Positions 54,601 through 63,119 of a stretch of 64,000 bases of DNA are shown piece after piece; positions within the stretch are counted from its first letter, which is position 1, and every line of letters starts with the position of its first letter. Both the position numbers and the translations under genes were made by a program. The notes under the pieces are model-generated. The model did not search any database, was not told the origin of the DNA, and worked only from the letters and a program-made list of their open reading frames with translations. The stretch covers positions 434,001 to 498,000 of the forward strand of contig CAMUON010000001.1 of assembly GCA_947090525.1 (NCBI GenBank), in the 5' to 3' direction. The stretch comes from an uncultured Atopobium sp. GTDB taxonomy: Bacteria; Actinomycetota; Coriobacteriia; Coriobacteriales; Atopobiaceae.

Positions 54601-57600
54601 ACCATTATCAGTCTTTGTGGTGATGTAAGGAACTTTCTTATATTGTGCTTCAAAGACGATGTTGTTTTGAGCATCGAACGTATAGTTACGATCTGTAGCT
54701 TTAATGGTTTTAGCTGGTGTTGAACCTTCTGCAACTACTTGCTTCCAACCCGTAAACACATAGTGATAACCGTTAGCCGTGTAATCTTTACCCGTAACTT
54801 GCGGAATAGCAATGGTGTAATTTGCACCTGTCTTCTTGTACGCCAGATATTGAAGTTCGCTTTGCGTCTTATCGACAGACTCACTCGCACCTGATACTTG
54901 ACCAGGCTCTTCCTTATCAGCCACTGTTTGATCAGGCTTCAAAGGAGCATCTTGCTTCTTACTTACGAAGGTAATAGTTGTGTACTTGTTTGTAAGCTCA
55001 GGGTCTGTTGGAGCATTCTTCTTTTCAAGAACATCACCAAGTACATGCAAAGCGCCCGTGATGTTATACACACGCGTGTGCGTAGTCTCAGCGCTGTCTT
55101 TATATTTCACGGTCACTTTGATAGGTACCGTGAGGTTTGCAGCAGCATCAGTTGAAGGAGCTTTTACGTATTCAGCGGTAATGCTTTCTACAGTAGAAGT
55201 CTCACTTGGAACAAAGGCATCTTTGTTTTGTACAAAGTCAATTGCATTTGGTGCTGTGGTGCCTTGGATGATGGTCTTTTCTACGCCGCCAACAGGATCA
55301 GTATACGCTGTTTGATGTGCAACAAACTCTTGGAAGGCGTTGTTCGACTTCCAGCCATCAGTGCCCGCTCCCGTACTCATGTTTTCAATAAGCGTAATGC
55401 CATCCATGGACGACTTTGTCCAGTCGCCCGTGTAACCATACAGCTTTTCACCCAGCACTTGAAGGATCGACTTCTTGGTTTCACCAGGCTTAATAGGAAC
55501 GCCATGTTCGTCAAGCTTGGAAATATCCATGCCCTTCTTGATGTAGAGCACCTTTGGTCCAGTTGAACCATCTTTCCAAGCACGACCGGCTGCTGGCTTA
55601 AACGATACCACCACGCTATCAGGTGGCACGGTGCCGTCTTCGCTCTTTTCTACAATGTAGGGGATTTTCTCGTACATTGCGACATAGGAAGCATTATCTG
55701 TAGGCGTAATGTCTTTGTAGTGATCCTTCGCAGCAATTTCTGGTTTAAAGTTCTTCCACTTAAAGTCTGCAGGTAGCGCGTCGGGCGTAGCAGATGTTCC
55801 AGGCGTAGCGCCCGTTCCATCTACTTTCTTCCACCCACGGAACACATAGTGATATCCGTTGGCTTCAAAGTCGCGTCCTGCAGCAGCAGGAACATCGAGC
55901 TTGTAGGTGCCCGCATGTGTAGCATCAGTTCCAGCGTAGACATATGCGCCAAGCGTCTCAAAGTCGCCTTCGGTTTGTGCGAGCTCGCGACCCGTCATAA
56001 TACCATCGGCTGTTCGAGACTTAAAGGTATATTTCTTATAGTGCGCGACAACGACTCCCGTGTCATATTTATTCAGATCGCCTTGCAGGAAGGTGCGCGG
56101 CATCACGGTATAGAAGAACGGCACCTGTTTCTTTACGCGATGTCCCTCTCTACCAGCTTCAACCTCGATGAATATCTTGTGCTCACCAGGGGTTGTGGTA
56201 TCGGGCGTGGTGATTTGCGCGCCTTGCTCGTTGTAGAAGGTATATTTGGCAATAAGTCCTGGTAGATTGTCTGCTTTGTTTTTGAAATCTGCGAAGTTTT
56301 GGATAAGGTTCATCGCCGTTTCATTCGGCTTCAGCACCGATTCATCAGGCAAAATATAGCGATGCTCAGCTGCGACAGGATCAATCATCTCAAAGTGCTT
56401 GATGTAGGTACGATCCTTCGCGTCTTTACCGTCGAAGCTAAAGCCATCGGTAGCTTTAAAGCCCTTGTCAGGCACAGCCGTAGGCGCATCGATAGTATTG
56501 TCTTTGTATTTATCGATAACGACGACATTGGTAAGGGTATCAAGCGTTTCGTCTTTAGTACCACCATGACCGTCAGAAATTTGACGCGACAGGCGGCCGT
56601 TTTGGTCGGCGGTGTAGTTGACTTTGTAGTAGCCCTGTGGCGTTTCTGCCTTGGGGTCGGAGCCTACAAAGGCATTTTCCGTCTTCTTGAAGTGCGCAAT
56701 GTAGACAATTTTGTGATCAAAGGTCTGCGAGTTGGCGGGCAGGCGATTGGCACCCTCGTATTTTTTGCCGTCTGAATAATAGTCTTCAGATGTCCAGCCT
56801 ACAAAGGTAAAGCCTTCTTTTGCAACAGGTGTAGGCAAGGGCAGCTGATAGGCTTTTGTGCCTTGTACCGCATCAAATACGATTTCAGACACGTTTTGAG
56901 CGCCTTCGGTGGGAGCAAATGAGAAGGGCTTGAGTTCACCTCCGGGCTCCGCGGATGGCTGCGAGACAACTTTTTTGTCTTTTACGATAAGCTCGGTTGA
57001 TTCCGTCTTGAATACCAGGCGCGCGTAATTTGTAGGCGTTTTTTGGTTGTCGTCTTTGCGCTTAAGGATGCGTACGTCATCGTATACAAAGGTATAGTCA
57101 TAACTCGCTTTGTAGCTGCCGTCTGGCTCTGGCTTGATGATGAACTGATACTGTGTCGGTACGCCTTTTTTCAGCACATAACCCGGAATCGTTTTAGCCT
57201 CGACCACATTGTAATTGAGCTTATTTGTGGTGTAGATCGAAACGTTTCCTTCTTGTGGCTCGGCAGGCGCAATTTCGCGGCCCTGCGCATCTTTGTAGTG
57301 CACCGTGTAGCTGCGCTTGGTGTAGGGCTGGTACACGAACTCGGCAGCGTTTTTACTGGCGTTATTATTGACGACAAAGGTGGAGTAAGTGTGATCGACG
57401 AAGTATTCGTCGTCCCGGTATCCTGCTTGTACCGAGGTAGAAGAGCCGGGGCGCAAGTCGTGGAGCGTTTCGGTGCGGACATTGTGGATAAGCTTGTCGA
57501 GCTCTGCTGTATTGTTTGTTTTCTTAGCTGCTTCATATTGTTCAATGGTGCAGCCAGGATTGAGGAACACTTGACGCACGGTACCAGTAACGCGCTTGTC

Positions 57601-60600
57601 TTCGATCCATTCGGCGCGGACTTCCAAATCGTCCACCACAGGCGTGCTAAACGCAAATGGTAGCCAGTGATCCTTACCACTGATATCCTTTGTTTTTACT
57701 TGCCAGCCGTAGAACACATAGCCAGGACGTTCCGCAGGAAGTGGGAATTCGTCCTTTGGAATATCTTTTTTGTCGCGCACGGTGCCGTCGTTTTTCGCTT
57801 TGTGCGCGTTCTTCCCGTGCTTAACGAAGACGTCAGAGTGTGCGTTTGGCATATCGCTGCGGTTCATGTTTACGGTAATTTTGTGCGTAACTTGCGAAGG
57901 CACCCAGTGTGCATAAAGCGTTAAGCCAGCATCGGGAACTACACGCTTGGTGGTTTGTTTCTTAACGTACTCGATAATGTCCTGTGCGGTCATTGCCGTG
58001 CCGTCAGATTTCATGTGCGGGATAAGCACCTGCGAACCATTGGCGTCAAGCGCCCAGCCGTCGAACACGTAGTCTTTGGGCAGATTATCGGGTCGTTTGA
58101 TGAAGTAGTCTTTGCCATTGAGCTGGAAGCGATAGGTACCAGGGAACTGCTCGGGCGCTTGTCCTTGAGGCGTATACGGCGTGATGGTAGGCGTAAGCGT
58201 AGTGCCGTCACTGCTTATGTGTCCGCCGACAATAAAGTCTTTTTTGAAGAGATCGGTGTCAAAAGGCGACTGTATGGTAGCAGCATGTCCTTGTGCATCT
58301 TCAACATCTGACGATGCGTCGTTGTGGAAGCGTATAGTAGGCGTTGTGCGATCGTAGGTCCACACAAGAATGGCGCTAAAGGGGTACTTAACAGGTACTT
58401 CTTTGGGGTTACCCTCCTTATCAACTACTTCTTGTATGCATTCGCCTTTGCTGTTTTTCTTATAGGTAAAGTCAAATGCGTCTTTCCATTTTGCGTTAAC
58501 GTACGCCTTAAAGCGGTCTTTTTCTTTTTTATCTTTTTCTTTGTCACCTACAAGTGCAACAGGTGATTCGCCTTTCGCTTTAAGATATGCACAATAGTCT
58601 TGATACAGCAGCTCATACACGCATTGCATGTGCGTTTTTGGTATCGAGGCATTTGGATCGAGTATGGGTTTTTGCTCTGAATTGCCAAAAAAATACTCGT
58701 CTTCATTATTCCAAATAGCAGGATCTCCACCTGATGTACTCGAGGGCGTTTTATACCCAATAAGATTTGGTCCGACAAATCCATTCCAACCAAGTAAACT
58801 CGATTTGCTAATGTCTCCGTCTCTATATATATAATTATACTGGGTGTAAGACATCACGCTTAGTTTGTACTGCGGTTTTGCGTGAGGGTCTTTAAGTCGT
58901 GCCGCAGCAGATTCAGGTGTTTCTACACGTATCACCACATGAAAAGGCCCATTTGATGGCTCATTTGATCGAAATTGCCTCGTGTCCATAGGAAAAGGCG
59001 TAAAAAGCCGCTGGTAGGGGTTGTAGTCGTAGTTACCTACCTCGGTTGTAGAGGTGCCTTGATGGTAATGCTCACTAAAACAGAAGAAATCTTTTTTGTT
59101 GTAAAAGTCTGCGCCTTTTACTTCACGCGTGTAATACACATCTTCAAAACCAAAGCGATAGGGCGGCGTATCAAACACATTATCACCATCTGATGTGCCC
59201 TTATGCATGTTGGTAGCGTCACCAAGTATGTATAAGCCCATATTCGCCTGAGGCTCTTCTTTTGAACCGTCGATTTCTCTTCCGTCTATATCATGTGTTC
59301 TATCAACAGGGCTATAGGTAATTTGAGATGTCTTTGGAAATTCTATACCAGGGCGCAGCTCTTCGTTAAAGCGCACTTTAATAGCGTATGCAGAATTAGG
59401 GTTATCTTTATTGTATGTATATGATTTCCCGCCTATCGTAACCGTGGTGCTGCTGCCTCTTGCATTACCCTTATAGTCGGGATCGCCAGCTATGGGAGGA
59501 TTGGCGTAGGGATTTGCATCTGTACTCTTCTTCGACCCATCAGGCTTAGCAAAGTAGTAGGTATACACCTGGCGGTCATACACGGCATTCAGCACGGTTG
59601 TGCCATCGGGACGCAGCTTATACAGCGGACGCATCTCTTTTGCACCAAACCACTCAGGCGCTTCGCCGGCGTTCAGCTTATTTTCTAGCTGGTAGTTTGG
59701 CTTATAAAATCTATCGAACTCTTTATCGCTCTCAAGGACTTTTTCAACGTCTGCTTTTATACGATCATTGGTGGTATCCAGCCCGTCAAAGTGCACCTGC
59801 TTGCGCTCTTCTGCGGTAAGTGTGCCTTTGATCACACGATATTTCCCGTTTAGCATATCGGTTGGTGCGTCAAACGATGGGCTGTATTTCGTGAATTCAT
59901 TTTCGATGTTCGCGTCGCTTTTGCCTTTGCGCAGTACACGACCAACGTAATCGTAGTTGTCAAGACTATTGGGGTCGTTGGGCTTTACCAAACGAGCCTT
60001 TTGCACCCACACGTTTACCCAGTAGCTTGTTTCTTCTTGGGCGGGCTTCCAGTGCGCTACAAATTTAACGTCGTTATCGGGCAGAACCTGTTCTGTAAAG
60101 TTTGGAGTGAGCGATGGCGCCTCGTGCTCCTTGCCCTTAATGCCTTTTACGGTCCAACCTGTAAATTCATACCCTCTGCGCGTTGGATTCTTTACCTGCA
60201 GCATTGTTTCGCCAAATTTGTACACATGGCCTTGGATAGCGGTGCCGCCTTGCACGTCGTAGGTTACTTCGTGCTTTTTGAGCAGGTAGCGAAGCTCAAA
60301 CACCAAATGCTTATTTTTCTTATCTTGCGGATTTGGGTTTTCGGCTTCGTCCTCATCTGCTTCGGTGTAGTTGGCGTCGTCTGGAATGGAAGAGCCTACC
60401 AAATTGGGCTCTGGGCTATAGCCCTCGATATTTACCGGCTGCGCAAAGACCTGCGAGCCTACAAGGCCAACTGCCTTACTTACGCAAACAGTATGCCAAT
60501 TTCCCTGTTCATCCTGGAGTTGCACTTTGTTATTGAGGCCTGTGTACTCGATGAAGCGCTTGGAGCGCTCATTGTTGGGGTCGGTAACCGTGGGATCATA

Positions 60601-61614
60601 CTTGGGGTTTTGCAGCATATGACGGACGTAGAACGTGACCTGCTTGGGGTTGTATTCAAGCGTGTACTCACTAACAACCGTATCGCCCTTGCTGAGACGT
60701 TCGTTTTTGTACTGGTTGATGAGATCTTTGTCGATTTTGATGTAGGTTTGCACCGATCCATTTTGCTCGTTATCGAGTACGTACTTACCCTGCTCATCCT
60801 TGACGTATTTGCCACGCGGCGCGCGGTAGCCCTTGGTTGTGGGAACCGGGATATACACGCCGTCTGCGCCGTCTGCGCTAATTTTGTTGAGCTCGGCTTG
60901 GGTGAATGAAAATTCCGTAGGTTGGAGGAGTTGCTTTGTTTGGTTTCCCGAAATAGCATAGTGAACGGTGAAATTGTAGATGGTCTTGCGTTCATCCTGG
61001 GGAGTGACCTGGTTGTTTGCCGTATTTTGATCTGCGGCTTCGGAGTTCTCAGTATTTGGCTTTACTACCTGCTGATTTGTGGTGTCTTTTTTGGATGAGG
61101 GGTTGGGATCGGGGGTGGAGTTGGTAGCGGGGTTTGCGGGGTTGGAGTTCGTGCTCGCAGCGGGGTTGGAGTTCGCGCCGTTTGTGCTTGTCGTGCTTGC
61201 CGTGCCGCTTAAGCTTGGGGTTTCAATGCGCGCTGTTACAGCTTGTGCCTGTGCAGATGCAGGCATAGTTTCAGACAGGGTAGGAGTAGTCCCGTCTGAA
61301 GCACTTGCGCTTTTCTGAGCGCGTGCCTGTTTGGCAGTGGAGCTAGACGCGCCTTTGCTTGTAGCGTTGGGATTGTTGTTAGTAGAATTTTGTACAGCGT
61401 TTTGTTTGGCTGCCTGTGCGGTCTCTTCAATCGCATTTTGCTTGCCCGTATTTGCTGTTTTCGTTGTGGTAGCTGCAAACGCTGGGGTTGCGATAGCCAA
61501 AGTGGACGCGAGAGCCACTCCTGCAGCGACGCGAATCGGTGTCTTTTCGTGTGGTGTACTGTGCGAGAACTTTGTTTTCGCGGTAATTTTTTGCATTCTA
61601 TTTTTCTTAACCAT
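48637..61614 (-). CDS. Giant repeat-rich cell-wall adhesin (4325 residues)
   Basis: ATG 61614 has AGGAG 5 bases upstream. The signal peptide is KTPIRVAAGVALASTLAIATPAFA, followed by about 160 low-complexity Ala/Thr/Ser/Asn residues. The body holds InlB-type beta-repeats (YDVQGGTAIQGHVYKFGE ending YEFTGWTV) and then six or seven long modules of about 335-346 residues. Each combines a Rib-like domain (TVPIKVTVTYKD), V(L/Y)-EKKNAPTDP, YTTITFVSKK, YHYVFTGWKQ and FQEFVAHQ. Two modules are identical in DNA (see 52223-54029). Near the C-terminus the anchor is LPQTS followed by a helix and ARKKRRE. An acidic DDDAPDDGDAKGG tail after the positive patch is unusual for sortase substrates. A SRQRRSLDALM segment sits in a Gly/Thr linker (about 50,450). 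Probable adhesin; the ligand is unknown. Confidence 0.9.
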   Translation of the reverse strand: MVKKNRMQKITAKTKFSHSTPHEKTPIRVAAGVALASTLAIATPAFAATTTKTANTGKQNAIEETAQAAKQNAVQNSTNNNPNATSKGASSSTAKQARAQKSASASDGTTPTLSETMPASAQAQAVTARIETPSLSGTASTTSTNGANSNPAASTNSNPANPATNSTPDPNPSSKKDTTNQQVVKPNTENSEAADQNTANNQVTPQDERKTIYNFTVHYAISGNQTKQLLQPTEFSFTQAELNKISADGADGVYIPVPTTKGYRAPRGKYVKDEQGKYVLDNEQNGSVQTYIKIDKDLINQYKNERLSKGDTVVSEYTLEYNPKQVTFYVRHMLQNPKYDPTVTDPNNERSKRFIEYTGLNNKVQLQDEQGNWHTVCVSKAVGLVGSQVFAQPVNIEGYSPEPNLVGSSIPDDANYTEADEDEAENPNPQDKKNKHLVFELRYLLKKHEVTYDVQGGTAIQGHVYKFGETMLQVKNPTRRGYEFTGWTVKGIKGKEHEAPSLTPNFTEQVLPDNDVKFVAHWKPAQEETSYWVNVWVQKARLVKPNDPNSLDNYDYVGRVLRKGKSDANIENEFTKYSPSFDAPTDMLNGKYRVIKGTLTAEERKQVHFDGLDTTNDRIKADVEKVLESDKEFDRFYKPNYQLENKLNAGEAPEWFGAKEMRPLYKLRPDGTTVLNAVYDRQVYTYYFAKPDGSKKSTDANPYANPPIAGDPDYKGNARGSSTTVTIGGKSYTYNKDNPNSAYAIKVRFNEELRPGIEFPKTSQITYSPVDRTHDIDGREIDGSKEEPQANMGLYILGDATNMHKGTSDGDNVFDTPPYRFGFEDVYYTREVKGADFYNKKDFFCFSEHYHQGTSTTEVGNYDYNPYQRLFTPFPMDTRQFRSNEPSNGPFHVVIRVETPESAAARLKDPHAKPQYKLSVMSYTQYNYIYRDGDISKSSLLGWNGFVGPNLIGYKTPSSTSGGDPAIWNNEDEYFFGNSEQKPILDPNASIPKTHMQCVYELLYQDYCAYLKAKGESPVALVGDKEKDKKEKDRFKAYVNAKWKDAFDFTYKKNSKGECIQEVVDKEGNPKEVPVKYPFSAILVWTYDRTTPTIRFHNDASSDVEDAQGHAATIQSPFDTDLFKKDFIVGGHISSDGTTLTPTITPYTPQGQAPEQFPGTYRFQLNGKDYFIKRPDNLPKDYVFDGWALDANGSQVLIPHMKSDGTAMTAQDIIEYVKKQTTKRVVPDAGLTLYAHWVPSQVTHKITVNMNRSDMPNAHSDVFVKHGKNAHKAKNDGTVRDKKDIPKDEFPLPAERPGYVFYGWQVKTKDISGKDHWLPFAFSTPVVDDLEVRAEWIEDKRVTGTVRQVFLNPGCTIEQYEAAKKTNNTAELDKLIHNVRTETLHDLRPGSSTSVQAGYRDDEYFVDHTYSTFVVNNNASKNAAEFVYQPYTKRSYTVHYKDAQGREIAPAEPQEGNVSIYTTNKLNYNVVEAKTIPGYVLKKGVPTQYQFIIKPEPDGSYKASYDYTFVYDDVRILKRKDDNQKTPTNYARLVFKTESTELIVKDKKVVSQPSAEPGGELKPFSFAPTEGAQNVSEIVFDAVQGTKAYQLPLPTPVAKEGFTFVGWTSEDYYSDGKKYEGANRLPANSQTFDHKIVYIAHFKKTENAFVGSDPKAETPQGYYKVNYTADQNGRLSRQISDGHGGTKDETLDTLTNVVVIDKYKDNTIDAPTAVPDKGFKATDGFSFDGKDAKDRTYIKHFEMIDPVAAEHRYILPDESVLKPNETAMNLIQNFADFKNKADNLPGLIAKYTFYNEQGAQITTPDTTTPGEHKIFIEVEAGREGHRVKKQVPFFYTVMPRTFLQGDLNKYDTGVVVAHYKKYTFKSRTADGIMTGRELAQTEGDFETLGAYVYAGTDATHAGTYKLDVPAAAGRDFEANGYHYVFRGWKKVDGTGATPGTSATPDALPADFKWKNFKPEIAAKDHYKDITPTDNASYVAMYEKIPYIVEKSEDGTVPPDSVVVSFKPAAGRAWKDGSTGPKVLYIKKGMDISKLDEHGVPIKPGETKKSILQVLGEKLYGYTGDWTKSSMDGITLIENMSTGAGTDGWKSNNAFQEFVAHQTAYTDPVGGVEKTIIQGTTAPNAIDFVQNKDAFVPSETSTVESITAEYVKAPSTDAAANLTVPIKVTVKYKDSAETTHTRVYNITGALHVLGDVLEKKNAPTDPELTNKYTTITFVSKKQDAPLKPDQTVADKEEPGQVSGASESVDKTQSELQYLAYKKTGANYTIAIPQVTGKDYTANGYHYVFTGWKQVVAEGSTPAKTIKATDRNYTFDAQNNIVFEAQYKKVPYITTKTDNGSIPDDSVVAAFKPAPGRTWKDGTNGPKTFYVKKGQDVHNLPFDIVVNGVKKHYKSIIDYFKDQLYDNTGWSKSSMEDVQGIESVGDSDWIANNAFQEYVAKQTDYTSPVLGKAQTIIQGTTIPDAETFVSNIAAMKSAANVANVTVSYTETPTSTEAANYTVPLKVTVTYKDSASQNKQKVYNLVGYLNVLGDVLEKKNAPTDPALTNQYTTITFVSKKQKVVDASGHETGKTEEPGQVSGASESADNTQSELEYLTFKKTGANYVIDVPKVTGQDYTENGYHYVFTGWKQKVAEGTSATPLTIGAADRNYQFNAQQNIVFEAQYKKVPYVVEKSEDGTVPPDSVVVSFKPAAGRAWTDGKTGPKVLYIKKGVDISKIDEHGKPVTDPKKSILAWLGNQLYGYTFDWTKSSMEGIDQIDSMTDHGKALPAGTADDAWKSNNAFQEFVAHQTPYTDPVGGVTKTIIKGTEAPSALDFVKNANLFKTADGAPFESITAEFVEKPSTDAAANLTVPIKVTVTYKDGGAHVYNITGSLQVLGDVLEKKNAPTDPALTNQYTTITFVSKKQKVVDASGHETGKTEEPGQVSGASESADNTQSELEYLTFKKTGANYVIDVPKVTGQDYTENGYHYVFTGWKQKVAEGTSATPLTIGAADRNYQFNAQQNIVFEAQYKKVPYVVEKSEDGTVPPDSVVVSFKPAAGRAWTDGKTGPKVLYIKKGVDISKIDEHGKPVTDPKKSILAWLGNQLYGYTFDWTKSSMEGIDQIDSMTDHGKALPAGTADDAWKSNNAFQEFVAHQKPHTKPETIAEYQAIIQNTTVPTPNDFIKNDQDLKDLLMKNGVVVPGKENIESYKVEFVGEAPQSKVAGTYLVPLKVTIKYRDMDSEDVFMLNSQLKVIYGVLYGKNKPSKDKQPIDYNVFNGNYRKVTFITDDNEKNQHKGTIIGDEDKNSVDYYVAKDQELRVRVPKMLNQDYEKDGYHYKFVGWKLVPSADTAVKDDKNELGKDDIKFGTPNADSLKVTKTAGNLIYKAVYEKIKYVENKPVDGTVPADSVVVSFKPAPGRTWKDGSVGPKVLYIKKDTDISKIDKDGKPTNDPAKSILAELGEQLHGYEGDWSKSDMEGITAESSMNKAHKKDPAKAWLSKDAFQEFVAHQKPVVEPIVKNEIFITQYGDVPVAKDFIENIKALEGDNIAKKKDGSLDIEVHYGKDDSKRPSSDAAGVYTVPIFITVKHADMADPIVYKLTSVLHVMDKVLSGTKVNDLADNIKEKEQAQTDPSKPVQYTEEEKQFKDNYAKVVFSSGKEGKGKLVGGESDTTATHYVRKNTDIILDTPTVIAKEKQTDPQTGEKYRYIFTGWKLEITSNAQGTTPQAGTTPQAGGTQGGSSRQRRSLDALMPFTTLLQTDNPGNTPGASEGGSTPTTISVTVPAEDLKPENLGKTLRKIEATYGKTFTDATYTFVAQYDKQPYVIDASQQNTMHEGDVPVMFLPAPKHTWQDGSSRPYVYYVNAGNGSIIKNANDLKAQLGSFVDWDVYDNKRQLVTDPAEIAKAFKNPEHAYTFIAKQSELPDITPKDDIVMGVYDEVPNYDKLIRDIKQGDTTIPGLEAFMKSDRFAGFAAPSTELQINSNASRPGVYVVHFGLNYKDDTGKIQTKNIAVNVRVLPRVIAAQNAPADGTPEDAFIKKNYTKVMYRVAMNDKGGRITSPYTTFYVRRGYTIDPNALLYFDEGTRADHTKGNEEIGVPGTEANAGYTFYDWQKVDANEKGDVVYLAHFHKLPITHFTLKTATEAEQPFSTRLIGDAQNHPIYKPKPGTKLPDGVTVTCDGATCTISGTPHITDWKSGETERDIELHFEAVDKRSADKYGRSSFGLQKEITVHIVVKRPHATSGGAGGGMYISTGESIPWTELTPATKVPAEPEPAQPEATAAPQARKHAHAHLPQTSDATFAAGAAELLGMGLGMISAVALARKKRREDDDAPDDGDAKGGTSGRV
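52223..54029 (-). repeat. Exact 769-bp repeat inside the adhesin gene
   Basis: 52223-52991 and 53261-54029 appear identical base for base, offset 1038 bp (346 codons, in frame). Flanking modules (from about 55,000 and about 51,900) are related but diverged. The identity implies a recent duplication or gene conversion, and recombination here would change module number. Confidence 0.93.
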
Positions 61615-62014
61615 AACAGCTCCTACCCTGTGGTTTTATCTTGATTCATAAATAAACCAAAGAATCTTCAATAATATACCAAAAAATGGGATTTTTATAC
61701 ATGTGAGTCGGTGAGTGGGGGGGGGTTCTTCGCTAGATATACATATAAGCTGGGGCGACGTGATCTGGACCCCAAACTTTGCGATCGGCGAAGGGCGGAG
61801 AAATTTGTATATAAGTGGTTCGCGTATCCAATATACAATAGTTTTTATGCGCCTGAGCTGGGAAGTATGCCTGGCTTCGACAGGGTGTATGCATAAGATT
61901 TTGCACGCTGCGGGCCTGGTAGCCATATAGTTTCGGAGCTGCACGCGCAAGCGCGCGCTTGCGCACGGTGGCGTATAGTGGTGAACGTATTGCTAGAAGC
62001 AAAGGAGTAGCCAT
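61615..62014. other. Intergenic region between the divergent adhesin and yigZ genes
   Basis: 400 bases without a gene. It must hold both divergent promoters. An AT-rich stretch near 61640-61690 is the likely adhesin promoter region, but no clear boxes are assigned. A GGCTTCGACAGGG motif at about 61872 recalls the 5' end of tmRNA but lacks the rest of that gene. Confidence 0.4.
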
Positions 62015-63007
62015 ATGTCAAGTGCGAAACAGTCAAGCGCGAAACGAAGAATGCGGGATATGCCTTCGTCATCAGCTGCGGATGCTGCTGCGGCTGCTGT
62101 TGCGAGTACGGATGCCGCTGCTTCGGCTGATGCTGCTGCTTCGGCTGCTTCGGCTGCAGCTGCGGGCGCCGTATGCGCAGACGCAGACATGGCGGATGCT
62201 GCTCTTGCGCGCGCACTGCTTCAACATACGCAACAACGTGTGTGCTATACCATCGACGCAGCGAATGTGTGCTCTTCGGCGCCTTCGTTTGCTGCCTCTG
62301 GCTCAGCTGATATCTCAGCATGTGCATCTGATCGAGCCTCAACGGACATAGCGCCCATAGCGCAGATCGAGATCAAAAAGAGTCGGTTTATCTGCTTTGC
62401 TTCGTATAGTAGCAACAAAGCTCAAGCTCAGGCCTTTATTTCTCGCGTAAACCAAGCTCATCCGGCTGCTCGACACGTCGCGTATGCCTACGCTTTTTTG
62501 GACGGAACATATATCGCTTCAGATAATGGAGAGCCTGCGCAAACGGCGGGTTTGCCCATTTATTCTACGATCACCGCGCATAAGCTTGTGGATGTAGTGG
62601 TGTGTGTCGTGCGCTATTTTGGTGGCACGCTTTTAGGCGCGGGCGGTCTTGTGCGCGCATATACCGAAGCGGCTCAAAAAGGCTTGGAAGCGCTTGCCGA
62701 TAGGGGATGCATAGCGGCCTATACGCCTTGCGTGGAGTTTCGCATGTCGCTTAACTATGCGTTATTCGATGAGGTCAAGCGCCATATATTGCGGCACAAA
62801 GGTGCTTGTACAAAAGTAAATTACCAAGAGTGTGTGGAATGCACAGCGCTTATTCCGCTTTCTGATGGCAATGCGCTTGCGTTTTATGACTATATGGAAG
62901 AGCGCGTAAGGCTGAGCGCTCGATCAATGGAGCAGGATAGCGTGTGTTCGTTTGTATGTTCTAAGCCGTTTTATGCAATACTTACAAAAACGCGCACATC
63001 GAAGTGA
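62015..63007 (+). CDS. YigZ/IMPACT family protein
   Basis: 330 residues; AAAGGAG precedes ATG 62015. The first 115 or so residues are Ala/Ser/Asp-rich low complexity and not part of the family. The IMPACT domain starts at IEIKKSRFICFASYSS and includes AFISRVNQAHPAARHVAYAY, SDNGEPAQTAGLPIYS (the hallmark) and VVVCVVRYFGGTLLGAGGLVRAY. A ferredoxin-like C-terminal domain follows. The family is conserved and linked to translation control (IMPACT in eukaryotes), but the bacterial role is unsettled. Usual length is about 210 residues. Confidence 0.9.
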   Translation: MSSAKQSSAKRRMRDMPSSSAADAAAAAVASTDAAASADAAASAASAAAAGAVCADADMADAALARALLQHTQQRVCYTIDAANVCSSAPSFAASGSADISACASDRASTDIAPIAQIEIKKSRFICFASYSSNKAQAQAFISRVNQAHPAARHVAYAYAFLDGTYIASDNGEPAQTAGLPIYSTITAHKLVDVVVCVVRYFGGTLLGAGGLVRAYTEAAQKGLEALADRGCIAAYTPCVEFRMSLNYALFDEVKRHILRHKGACTKVNYQECVECTALIPLSDGNALAFYDYMEERVRLSARSMEQDSVCSFVCSKPFYAILTKTRTSK

Positions 63008-63119
63008 TGTGCGCGTGAATAACATGCATATGCGGGTCTCAAGCGTGGTCGGCTCGTTTTACGCCCTGTGTGGTCGTATATGCTTATGCGCTTGTTGCAG
63101 GATTAAGCGCTGTGAGCGC

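Noticed and set aside
61866..61925. GGCTTCGACAGGG resembling the 5' end of tmRNA
   Set aside because: No tag frame, no pseudoknot series and no TTCGAA/CCA 3' end before yigZ begins; a chance match or at most a fragment.
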